DNA from: Clostridium brassicae
GTDB taxonomy: Bacteria > Bacillota > Clostridia > Clostridiales > Clostridiaceae
Assembly (NCBI RefSeq): GCF_026738875.1
Contig: NZ_JAPQFJ010000017.1
Span: 1-64,000, forward strand
DNA length: 64,000 bases
Reading direction: 5' to 3'
Below are positions 18,137 to 25,112 of this stretch, in pieces. Below the pieces are notes generated by a model. It was not told where the DNA came from. It did not search any database and was given only the letters and a program-made list of their open reading frames with translations. Position numbers and translations under genes: made by a program. Within the stretch, counting starts at the first letter, position 1. The number at the start of each line of letters is the position of its first letter.

Positions 18137-18583
18137 ATGAGTAAACTATTTGATGTAAAGTACATGGATTTAGATTTAGAAACAACTGAAAAATTTGAAA
18201 CGATAAAACATTTATCCAATTTAATTAGTGAAAGACTAATAGACTTAGATAAATATGTGGAAGATGTTAAAGCAAGAGAATCAATGTCAACAACTGGAAT
18301 AGGAGATGGTGTAGCAATACCACATGCAAAATCAACATGGGTCAAAGAACCAACAGTTGTTGTAGGGAAAAGCTCTAAAGGAATAGATTGGAAAAGCTTA
18401 GACGATGAGCCTGTAAATATAGTATTTTTAATAGCTGTCCCAGAAGGAGAGGGAAATGAACATCTTAAGATTCTCCAAACATTAGCTGTGAGTCTAATGG
18501 ATGATGAGTTTAAAGAAAAGATACAAAATGCAACAGATAAGAAGAGAATAGAAGAGTTATTAATTAAAAAAACAAATAGTTAA
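18137..18583 (+). CDS. PTS EIIA component, fructose/mannitol family
   Basis: A 148-residue cytosolic phosphocarrier. The active-site motif VAIPHAKS carries the phosphorylated His (near residue 62), and the C-terminal part KILQTLAVSLMDDEF is typical of the family. It lies 28 bp after the EIIBC gene behind AAAGGAGAC and completes the transporter, passing phosphate from HPr to EIIB. Last gene of the mannose unit, followed by a terminator. Confidence 0.93.
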   Translation: MSKLFDVKYMDLDLETTEKFETIKHLSNLISERLIDLDKYVEDVKARESMSTTGIGDGVAIPHAKSTWVKEPTVVVGKSSKGIDWKSLDDEPVNIVFLIAVPEGEGNEHLKILQTLAVSLMDDEFKEKIQNATDKKRIEELLIKKTNS

Positions 18584-18591
18584 TTGATTTT

Positions 18592-18628
18592 AAAAGTCTC
18601 TAACTTGTAAAGGGTTGGAGACTTTTTT
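18592..18628 (+). terminator. Terminator of the mannose PTS operon
   Basis: AAAAGTCTC ... GAGACTTTT, with additional pairing AAC/GTT inside the arms, followed by TT. Confidence 0.75.
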
Positions 18629-18668
18629 GTATACCTATTTTATAAATTTGAATTCCAAATATTGTTTG

Positions 18669-18732
18669 TTGACAATTTTCATTGATTAGAATAAAATAGT
18701 TCGCATAGAAACTATTTTGTTTGCGTGCAAAC
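18669..18732 (+). promoter_or_regulatory. Promoter with two MarR-type operators ahead of the hsmRA-like pair
   Basis: TTGACA (18669-18674), 17 bp, TAAAAT (18692-18697) is a near-consensus SigA promoter. Two palindromes cover and follow the -10: AATAGTT-N8-AACTATT (18695-18716) and GTTTGC-GT-GCAAAC (18719-18732), both followed by or including AACTATTTT. This is the layout of an autorepressed MarR operon. Confidence 0.7.
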
Positions 18733-18763
18733 TATTTTACATATAATGATGGGAGATGAGATT

Positions 18764-18883
18764 ATGAATAATAAAAAAAATCTCATATTTAAAGTAAAAA
18801 AGAGAACTTTACTATTAGTAGGAGGAGTAGTTTGGGGAGGGATTTGCAGGACTGTTTTTCTTAATAAGTTCATTAAAATTTGA
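18764..18883 (+). other. 39-codon small frame, possible leader peptide or gene relic
   Basis: ATG at 18764, behind GGGAGATGAG, opens a 39-residue frame with a basic N-terminus (KKNLIFKVKKR) and one hydrophobic stretch (TLLLVGGVVWGG), ending at TGA 18881. It lies between the operator region and the MarR gene, so it would be the first thing translated from that promoter. It may be the start of a truncated membrane protein or a true small peptide. I do not recognise a family with certainty. Confidence 0.3.
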
Positions 18884-18929
18884 AAATATTAAATTAAAGT
18901 ACAGAAATTAAAATTGGAGGAAATTTGAT

Positions 18930-19355
18930 ATGAAATACGATTCATTTGAAATAGCAATGCTTATAAAAGAAATATATGCAAGCACAATGGGAATAGTTAG
19001 TGATAATTTAAAAGATAGTGGGTTTACTCATCAGCAAATTATGGTTATTAAATTAATTGCACATAATGGACAGGTTAATATATCTCAATTATGTGATGAA
19101 ATGTTTTTAGCCAAGGGAACTGTATCTGGTATAGTGACAAGATTAGAAAGTGCTGGATATGTGAAAAAAATTAAAAATGAAAATGACAAAAGGAATACTT
19201 ATGTTACATTTTCAGATAAAGGATTAAAATTTGCAAAGGAATTTAGAGAAGAAATCAACAAAAGCTTTGATAAAATATTTAGTAATTTTACAGATGAAGA
19301 AATAATGGAATTAAAAAATAACTTATTAAAAATAAAAAATAAAATCAAAGGATGA
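18930..19355 (+). CDS. MarR family transcriptional regulator (HsmR-like)
   Basis: A 141-residue winged-helix repressor. The DNA-binding region spans about residues 30-95, including INISQLCDE-like sequence VNISQLCDEMFLAKGTVSG and the wing KNENDKRNTYV. The terminal helices form the dimer. RBS is TTGGAGG. The stop overlaps the region just ahead of an HsmA-family membrane gene. In C. difficile the MarR protein HsmR senses heme and controls hsmA, so a heme or oxidative-stress signal is plausible. Repression of its own promoter is suggested by the palindromes at 18695-18732. Confidence 0.85.
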   Translation: MKYDSFEIAMLIKEIYASTMGIVSDNLKDSGFTHQQIMVIKLIAHNGQVNISQLCDEMFLAKGTVSGIVTRLESAGYVKKIKNENDKRNTYVTFSDKGLKFAKEFREEINKSFDKIFSNFTDEEIMELKNNLLKIKNKIKG

Positions 19356-19363
19356 AATTAAAA

Positions 19364-19756
19364 ATGGATGGAAAATTAATTTTTGCAATTATTACAATAA
19401 CTTTAGCTCTAGTATTTTATACTGTAGGTGTGTGGTCTGAAAGAAAATCAAATACATTAAAAAAATGGCATGTAATCACATTTTGGGCAGGGCTAGTTTT
19501 TGACACTACTGGTACATTAACTATGGGTAGAATTGCAGATTTAGGCGGTATACAAAAATCTATCACTGAACTTGCCATACATGGAATAACAGGGTCATTA
19601 GCCATAATATTAATGTTATTTCATGCACTATGGGCAACAAAGGTATTATATCGGAATGATGAAACTAAAAAAGCTACATTTCATAAATTTAGTATAACGG
19701 TATGGTTTATTTGGTTGATTCCTTATTTTGTTGGAATGGTTATAGGAATGTCTTAA
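19364..19756 (+). CDS. HsmA family membrane protein (TIGR03987-type)
   Basis: A 130-residue protein with four hydrophobic helices, of the small family typified by C. difficile HsmA, which captures heme and protects against oxidative stress. Conserved His residues occur in or near helices (KKWHVITFWAG, LAIHGITGSLA, LMLFHALWA, ATFHKFS), suitable for heme or metal contact. Start 19364 (MDGKLIF) is preferred because AAAGGATGA lies 12 bp upstream; an earlier in-frame ATG at 19352 overlaps the MarR stop but has no room for a ribosome site. Family call is good; heme binding is inferred from the homologue. Confidence 0.8.
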   Translation: MDGKLIFAIITITLALVFYTVGVWSERKSNTLKKWHVITFWAGLVFDTTGTLTMGRIADLGGIQKSITELAIHGITGSLAIILMLFHALWATKVLYRNDETKKATFHKFSITVWFIWLIPYFVGMVIGMS

Positions 19757-19796
19757 TTTATATAAGTGGAGTTTTGATGTATAGTTTTTAATTGAT

Positions 19797-19857
19797 AAAA
19801 TTGCATAATTATACAAGTACATAACTTTATGCAATTTCTTCAATTATGTAATTTACT
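19797..19857. repeat. Dispersed TTGCATAATT inverted repeat, copy 1
   Basis: AAATTGCATAA and TTATGCAATTT form an 11-bp stem around ATACAAGTACATAACT-type sequence. The block ATAATTNNACAAGTACAT recurs at 42985-43010. It sits just after the HsmA gene and may also terminate it. Confidence 0.6.
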
Positions 19858-19917
19858 ACTATTTACTATAGCAACTAAGGCTATACTCATTAACAAAATA
19901 CTTAATGTTTTTTTCAT
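19840..19917 (-). CDS. Small hydrophobic peptide of 25 residues
   Basis: On the minus strand, ATG at 19917 is preceded by AAAGGAGTGAACAAC, a good ribosome site. The frame gives a Lys-Lys start (MKKTLSILLMS), a hydrophobic core (IALVAIV) and a short tail (NSSKLHN). It looks like a signal peptide or one-helix membrane peptide. Either it is a genuine small protein or the front end of a truncated exported protein; the stop falls inside the neighbouring repeat, favouring truncation. The remaining sequence to 20247 shows a TTGACC/TACTAT promoter (20086-20114) for the next gene. Confidence 0.4.
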   Translation of the reverse strand: MKKTLSILLMSIALVAIVNSSKLHN

Positions 19918-20128
19918 GTTGTTCACTCCTTTTCTATATACAAGTGTAAAGGAGTAGTGTCTCATAGTTTTCTATTAGTTGTTACAAAGTTGTAAACTGT
20001 TAGTAAAGTTGATATGAGTAGGATTTAACTTAGAGTTTTCTTCTGTTTACTTTAAAAAACTCCTTTATTATACCTAAAATGGAAATTGACCATTTGTTTT
20101 ATAATATTTACTATAAATATATAGTTTA

Positions 20129-20195
20129 GGAAATTACATAATTAAAAACTAAATTTCAATGGAGATATAAGGTTTGGAAATTATGCAAATTTCTT
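20129..20195. repeat. Dispersed TTGCATAATT-type inverted repeat, diverged copy 2
   Basis: GGAAATTACATAATTAAAA near 20129 and GGAAATTATGCAAATTTC near 20177 are diverged inverted halves of the same repeat found at 19797, 42981 and 58672. It lies in the leader of the cyclopropane synthase gene. Confidence 0.45.
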
Positions 20196-20247
20196 AGGTA
20201 AATACAGAGGTTAACTCTTCTATAAAAGTACTTAAGGAGATGTAATA

Positions 20248-21426
20248 ATGGAAAAATTATTTTTGAAAAAATTTTTAAAAAGCATATTCTCAGACACCTT
20301 TGAAGTACAATTCTGGGATGGAACTACTGAAAAGTTTGGTGAAGGCGATACGAAATTTAAGATACTAATAAATGAACGTTTATCTAAAAGTGATATTTTA
20401 AGAGATCCATTTTTAACTTTTGGTGAAGCATATATGAATAATGCTATAGATTTTGAAGGTAATATTCAACAAATTATAGAGTCTATATATAGAAATAAAG
20501 ATAGTTTTCTACACAAAGCCTCTATATTTGCAAAATTATATAGAATCACTCCACACTCTATAAAAAATAGTAAAGAGGATATACAATATCATTATGATTT
20601 AGGAAATGATTTTTATAAATTATGGCTAGATGAAACTATGAGCTATTCTTGCTCTTATTTTAAGTCACCTGAGGACTCACTATATGAAGCTCAACTAAAT
20701 AAAGTTGCTTATATTTTAAAAAAGTTAAATTTACATCCAGGACAAAGGTTATTAGATATAGGTTGTGGATGGGGAGAGCTTATAATAGATGCTGCGAAAA
20801 AATATGGAGTTAAAGCGCTTGGAATAACTTTAAGTAATGAACAATTTAATAAAGTAAATGAACGAATAAAAGAAAATAATCTTGAAAATCAAGTGGAAGT
20901 TAGATTGATGGATTATAGAGAATTATTAAAAACAGGAGAAAAATTTCATAGAATTGTCAGTGTAGGTATGATAGAACATGTTGGTCGAAAAAATATACCT
21001 ATTTATATGAACAATGTAAGTGAATTATTAGAAGAAAATGGAATTTCTTTACTCCATTGTATAACAGCTCAAGTAGAAGGAGAAGCTAATGAATGGATTA
21101 AAAGATACATATTCCCTGGTGGATATATACCATCTATAAGGGAGTTGGTTTATAATATGGCAGAAAATGATTTACATTTAGTAGATTTAGAAAGCTTACG
21201 TCTACATTATTGTAAAACCCTAGAATGTTGGGCTAAAAACTTTGAAAATTGCTTGGATAAAGTTAGAAAAATGGGATTTGATGATAATTTCATTAGGATG
21301 TGGAGATTATATCTAAATTCTTGCGCTGCTTCATTCCACTATGGAGTAGTAGATTTACATCAATTCTTATTTACAAAAGGACTAAATAATGAAATACCTA
21401 TAACAAGAGAGTATTTATATAAATAA
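20248..21426 (+). CDS. cfa: Cyclopropane-fatty-acyl-phospholipid synthase
   Basis: A 392-residue SAM-dependent enzyme that methylenates double bonds of membrane phospholipid acyl chains at the cytoplasmic membrane surface. The SAM loop LLDIGCGWGELI lies near residue 170. Family motifs IQYHYDLGNDFYKLWLDE (about 112-129), MSYSCSYF and SVGMIEHVG (about 240) are present, as are the C-terminal RMWRLYLNSCAASF and FHYGVVDLHQ. Length is typical. RBS is TAAGGAGATG. It stands alone with its own promoter and terminator; this modification usually accompanies acid, solvent or stationary-phase stress. Confidence 0.95.
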   Translation: MEKLFLKKFLKSIFSDTFEVQFWDGTTEKFGEGDTKFKILINERLSKSDILRDPFLTFGEAYMNNAIDFEGNIQQIIESIYRNKDSFLHKASIFAKLYRITPHSIKNSKEDIQYHYDLGNDFYKLWLDETMSYSCSYFKSPEDSLYEAQLNKVAYILKKLNLHPGQRLLDIGCGWGELIIDAAKKYGVKALGITLSNEQFNKVNERIKENNLENQVEVRLMDYRELLKTGEKFHRIVSVGMIEHVGRKNIPIYMNNVSELLEENGISLLHCITAQVEGEANEWIKRYIFPGGYIPSIRELVYNMAENDLHLVDLESLRLHYCKTLECWAKNFENCLDKVRKMGFDDNFIRMWRLYLNSCAASFHYGVVDLHQFLFTKGLNNEIPITREYLYK

Positions 21427-21526
21427 ATATAGTTTTGTATAGCCTTATTAAATGAGGAATTTGAATAAGTTACAAACTGTATAGCGAAATGCAAGTTTCA
21501 TTATTCACTATTAACAAAAGAATAGT

Positions 21527-21588
21527 AAAGACACCCTTTTTATGTTTGATTTAATTACTTAGCTATTATTAAAAGGGAGTCTTTTTCT
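21527..21588 (+). terminator. Terminator of cfa
   Basis: AAAGACACCCTTTT and AAAAGGGAGTCTTT (one mismatch) followed by TTCTATTTTTT. The loop is long (30 nt). Confidence 0.6.
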
Positions 21589-21682
21589 ATTTTTTGATTC
21601 AAAATATTCTATATTAATTGCATACTAATTATAAATTTATAGTTAATAATAAATATAATTTATAAAATTGAGAATAATTAAG

Positions 21683-21720
21683 AGGCACATTTTTCCCTAT
21701 TATAGAGAAAAAATGTGCCT
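21683..21720 (+). repeat. Inverted repeat, copy B of the manA upstream hairpin
   Basis: AGGCACATTTTTC and GAAAAAATGTGCCT correspond to the hairpin at 13500-13542. The next 70 bp also match that region closely (GATATCATA, GTCAACATTA, GTTAAA, ATAGCTAAAAAATTAAT), which shows a duplicated block rather than chance. Confidence 0.75.
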
Positions 21721-21788
21721 TTGCTTATGACTACATTAAGGATATCATACAGTCAACATTAGGTTAAAACATAGCTAAAAAATTAATT

Positions 21789-21966
21789 AAGAAGTATGAA
21801 AATAAATATGGAAAAGCGGAGGTGTGAGGTGTGGTATGTCATAGAAGCAAAGCCAGGTGTAAAATTGATTCTTGAAACGAAGAATTGTTCTAAAGAATAA
21901 TTTGAAAAGGCCATTAGAGAAGAAAAGAGTGAGGAATATTTAAATACTGTGGAAGTTAAAAATTGA
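21789..21966 (+). pseudogene. Decayed fragment of a second manA
   Basis: Translation gives KKYENKYGKAEV, then after a small insertion WYVIEAKPGVKLILETKNCSK, a stop, and FEKAIREEKSEEYLNTVEVKN. These align with residues about 104-159 of the intact ManA at 13629. There is an in-frame TGA with a shift near 21822 and a TAA near 21898, so it is dead. The first 100 codons are missing: the upstream homology jumps straight from leader to codon 104. The remaining parts of 21427-22200 show only terminators. Confidence 0.85.
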
Positions 21967-22101
21967 AGGCTCTATTTTTTATGCATAAAGAAAATTCGTA
22001 CCTGAATTAGAATTATTAGAAATCTACATAATTATTACATAATTTATTGATAAAATTAAGCAGTGAGAGAATGAAAACTTTGAAAAAGCCAAAAAAATAT
22101 C

Positions 22102-22130
22102 AGCTAGGGATTAATTTCTCTAGCTTTTAT
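22102..22130 (+). terminator. Terminator-like hairpin ahead of the first two-component operon
   Basis: AGCTAGGGA and TCTCTAGCT (one wobble) followed by TTTATTAT. Confidence 0.55.
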
Positions 22131-22200
22131 TATAAAAATAAGTAAGTTAATCATAATAGAATTAAAGGGGAAATTTTTTAACTATAGAAGAGGTGAAAAT

Positions 22201-22902
22201 ATGGAGGAAATAAAAAGAATACTAGTTGTAGATGATGAAGAAAAAATTTTAGAAGTAGTAAAAGCTTATTTAAATAAAGAAAAATTTCAAGTTGTAACTG
22301 CTAAAGATGGTGAGAAGGCGCTAAAGTTATTTAAAAATGAAGAGTTTCATTTAATTATATTAGATTTAATGTTACCCAAAATTTCAGGAGAGAAAGTATG
22401 CAATAGAATTAGGGCAGTTTCGGATATACCTATAATTATGCTTACTGCCAAAGTTGATGAGGATGATAAAATTGAAGGGTTAGCCATAGGAGCAGATGAC
22501 TACGTAACAAAGCCTTTTAGTGCTAGAGAATTAGTAGGAAGGGTTAGAGCTTTACTAAGAAGAGCTTATCGTGACAAAAATCCAATGGCAGAATATTTGA
22601 TTTTTAATAATGGGGATTTAGAGATTGATATAAAAAGAATGAAAGTAAAGAAAAAAGGAGAGTATGTATTTTTAACTCCAAAAGAATTTAAAGTTCTTGT
22701 GGCATTATTAACTAACCCATGTCAAGTGTTTACACGAGAGCAGTTAGTTATAAAAGCTTTTGGTATAGAATACGAAGGGTTTGATAGAAATATTGATACT
22801 TATATAAAAAACATTAGAAAGAAGATAGAAGAAAATTCAAAAGAGCATAAATACATATCCACTGTTTATGGTGTTGGATATAAATTTGAAGGAGAGCAAT
22901 AA
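22201..22902 (+). CDS. Two-component response regulator, OmpR/PhoB family
   Basis: A 233-residue transcription factor. The receiver domain (1-120) has the acidic pair Asp11/Asp12, phospho-acceptor Asp55 (LIILDLMLPK), a conserved Thr in IIMLTAK and Lys in DDYVTKPFS. The C-terminal winged helix (about 135-230) ends in YISTVYGVGYKFEGE. RBS is AGAGGTGAAAAT. The kinase start lies 2 bp after its stop, so they form one unit. The second regulator at 27467 is closely similar, indicating a duplicated pair. The small exported Met-rich protein downstream is a likely target. Confidence 0.94.
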   Translation: MEEIKRILVVDDEEKILEVVKAYLNKEKFQVVTAKDGEKALKLFKNEEFHLIILDLMLPKISGEKVCNRIRAVSDIPIIMLTAKVDEDDKIEGLAIGADDYVTKPFSARELVGRVRALLRRAYRDKNPMAEYLIFNNGDLEIDIKRMKVKKKGEYVFLTPKEFKVLVALLTNPCQVFTREQLVIKAFGIEYEGFDRNIDTYIKNIRKKIEENSKEHKYISTVYGVGYKFEGEQ

Positions 22903-22903
22903 A

Positions 22904-24277
22904 ATGACTCTAGTAAAGAGACTATCGTTAGGAGTTTTACTTGCTATAACAATTTCTATATCAATAACTGGTTTGATTTCAAATTACATGATTGATAAAA
23001 AATTTGATCAGTACTTAGTTGATGAGCACGAAACTAAGGTTAATAAAATAAGGTCAATTATTTCAGAATTATATAGTGAACAAAATGGTTTTTCAGATTT
23101 AAATACATCAGAAATCTTTAGATATGCTGCGCTAGAAGATTTATATATAGAGGTTAGAGATAAATTTAATAAACGTATTTTAGCTACAGATACTATGAAT
23201 CTTTATCATAAAAAAATGATGGAATCTATGATGCCTAACACTTCTAATTTAAAGTTAGGTGAATATATAGAAGAAATATATGATTTAAATAAAAATGGAA
23301 GTAAGATTGGCACTATTATAATTGGATACTTTGGAGTATCAAATTTAACTTCAGGAGGGTTAGAATTTAAGTATACATTGAATAAATCCTTCTTTGTATC
23401 AATTTTTATAGCACTAATTATAGGATTATGTATAAGTATTGTTATTGCTAAACAATTGGCAACGCCATTAGTGAAAATAACAGAAGCCTCGAATGAAATG
23501 AGACATGGAAATTTAGAGGCACGTGTTAATATAAAAACAAATACTAAAGAAATAGGTGAGTTATCAAATTCTATAAATTATTTAGCAGAAACTTTACAGC
23601 AGCAGGATAGATTACGTAAAAGACTTACATCAGATATGGCCCATGAAATTAGAACGCCTCTTACAACTTTAAAAACTCATATAGAAGCATTGATAGACGG
23701 AATATGGGAGCCTACTAAGGAGAGATTTGAAAGTTATTATGAAGAGATTGAAAGAATGATAAAGTTAGTTGAAAACTTAAGGAACATTGCTAGATTAGAA
23801 GAAACAAACCTGAATTTAAATAAAACAAAATTTAATATATCTAGTGAAATAGAAAAGGTAATAGAATCATTCAGACCATCATTTCATAAGAAAGGAGCAC
23901 AAATTATTTCTAAAGTAGTTCCAAACTCATATGTTAAAATGGACAGAGATAAGTTAAAGCAGATTATGTATAATTTAATTTCAAATGCCTATAGGTTTAT
24001 AGATGATGAAGGAACTGTTAAAGTATCACTAAAACATATAAAAGAATATTTGGTTATTGAAGTTAAGGATAATGGTTTAGGTATTTCAGAAGAAAACCTA
24101 CCTCATATATTTGAAAGATTTTATAGAAGTGATGTGTCAAGAAATAAGGAAACTGGTGGTACAGGAATTGGATTAACCATAACAAAAGCATTTGTAGAGG
24201 CACACGGAGGTATTATAGATGTTAAAAGTAAACTAGGAAATGGAACTGTATTTACAATTAAATTTCCAAAGAACTGA
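22904..24277 (+). CDS. Sensor histidine kinase (partner of the 22201 regulator)
   Basis: A 457-residue membrane kinase. TM1 lies at about residues 10-30, an extracytoplasmic sensor region at 31-160, TM2 at about 164-185, then HAMP (about 186-238), the dimerisation box with phospho-acceptor His247 (MAHEIRTPLTTL) and the ATPase domain with N, G1 (DNGLGI) and G2 (GTGIGLTI) boxes. ATG 22904 is chosen over an upstream GTG inside the regulator gene because GGAGAGC lies 7 bp away and the length then equals the paralogous kinase at 28157. The sensor region is Met-rich (MMESMMPN), as is the adjacent exported protein. Signal unknown. Confidence 0.92.
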   Translation: MTLVKRLSLGVLLAITISISITGLISNYMIDKKFDQYLVDEHETKVNKIRSIISELYSEQNGFSDLNTSEIFRYAALEDLYIEVRDKFNKRILATDTMNLYHKKMMESMMPNTSNLKLGEYIEEIYDLNKNGSKIGTIIIGYFGVSNLTSGGLEFKYTLNKSFFVSIFIALIIGLCISIVIAKQLATPLVKITEASNEMRHGNLEARVNIKTNTKEIGELSNSINYLAETLQQQDRLRKRLTSDMAHEIRTPLTTLKTHIEALIDGIWEPTKERFESYYEEIERMIKLVENLRNIARLEETNLNLNKTKFNISSEIEKVIESFRPSFHKKGAQIISKVVPNSYVKMDRDKLKQIMYNLISNAYRFIDDEGTVKVSLKHIKEYLVIEVKDNGLGISEENLPHIFERFYRSDVSRNKETGGTGIGLTITKAFVEAHGGIIDVKSKLGNGTVFTIKFPKN

Positions 24278-24488
24278 TTTATGTATAGATATGAAGATTT
24301 TAATAGTTAAGCTTATGTACTTTTAGTGGTAAATTATTTTGTAAGAAAACATTTTAGTAAAAATAATATTCTAAATATAATCTCCTTAATTGCTCCATAA
24401 TTCTTTACTATAATGAAATTGTAAAAAAGAGACACACAATAATTAGAATAATAGAATATCAAAAATAATATTTTAGGAGGTACAGATT

Positions 24489-24953
24489 ATGAATAAAAAA
24501 TTTGTAGTATTAATGCTATCAGGAATATTGACTGTAGGAGGTTTAACAACAAGTTTGGTTTACGCTAATACTGTTAATAGTACTAATAATAATATAAAGA
24601 GTACACAAGTGCTAAAAAATAAAATTGAAAAGGATGAAGTTGAAAAAGATAAAATTGAAAAAGAAGAAAACAAAACATTTAATGATATGAAAAATATTAT
24701 GACAAAAAATAGATATGAAAACATGGTTGATTATATGAAAAATAATGATTATGAGGCTATGAATAGATTTATGGATAATATGACAGATGAAGATTATCAA
24801 AATATGATTGAATTTATGAGGAAAAATGGTTATGAAAATATGGCTGATATGATGGAAGGTATTAGTAGAGAAGAAATGATAGAAATGCATGAGTCTATGG
24901 GTGGTTCTGTAGGATGTAATTCAGGTAATTTCAATATGATGAGTGATTCATAG
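24489..24953 (+). CDS. Exported Met-rich repeat protein
   Basis: A 154-residue protein. Residues 1-26 are a signal peptide (cleavage near VYA-NT). A Lys/Glu-rich stretch (residues 40-62) precedes repeated units of the form YENMxxYMKNNDYEAM, YQNMIEFMRKNGYENM and then MMEG, giving many Met and acidic residues. The C-terminus has one Cys. Spaced Met residues in an exported protein can bind soft metals such as copper or silver, but this is inference. The position directly after a two-component pair, with its own TAGGAGG ribosome site, suggests it is controlled by that pair. I do not recognise a named family. Confidence 0.7.
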   Translation: MNKKFVVLMLSGILTVGGLTTSLVYANTVNSTNNNIKSTQVLKNKIEKDEVEKDKIEKEENKTFNDMKNIMTKNRYENMVDYMKNNDYEAMNRFMDNMTDEDYQNMIEFMRKNGYENMADMMEGISREEMIEMHESMGGSVGCNSGNFNMMSDS

Positions 24954-25079
24954 TTATAATAAGTTATATCAAATATAGAGGATATTTTTCCCTCTGTTAA
25001 ACAGATTCATAAAATTTTTAAAAATAAATATTATAAAAAAATCTATATTTAGAAATAAAATAAAAAAATCATCATATTA

Positions 25080-25092
25080 TTGTACTGTACAA
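25080..25092. promoter_or_regulatory. 13-bp palindrome ahead of chitinase 1
   Basis: TTGTAC-T-GTACAA is a perfect palindrome 20 bp upstream of the chitinase start. It could be an operator in the leader; the cognate regulator is unknown. Confidence 0.35.
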
Positions 25093-25112
25093 ATAAAATA
25101 GGAGGGTACAGT

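Noticed and set aside
24612-24890. Antisense frame rich in His, Phe and Ile opposite the Met-rich protein
   Set aside because: The frame mirrors repeated Met/Asn/Asp codons of the real gene; it has no ribosome site and an implausible composition.
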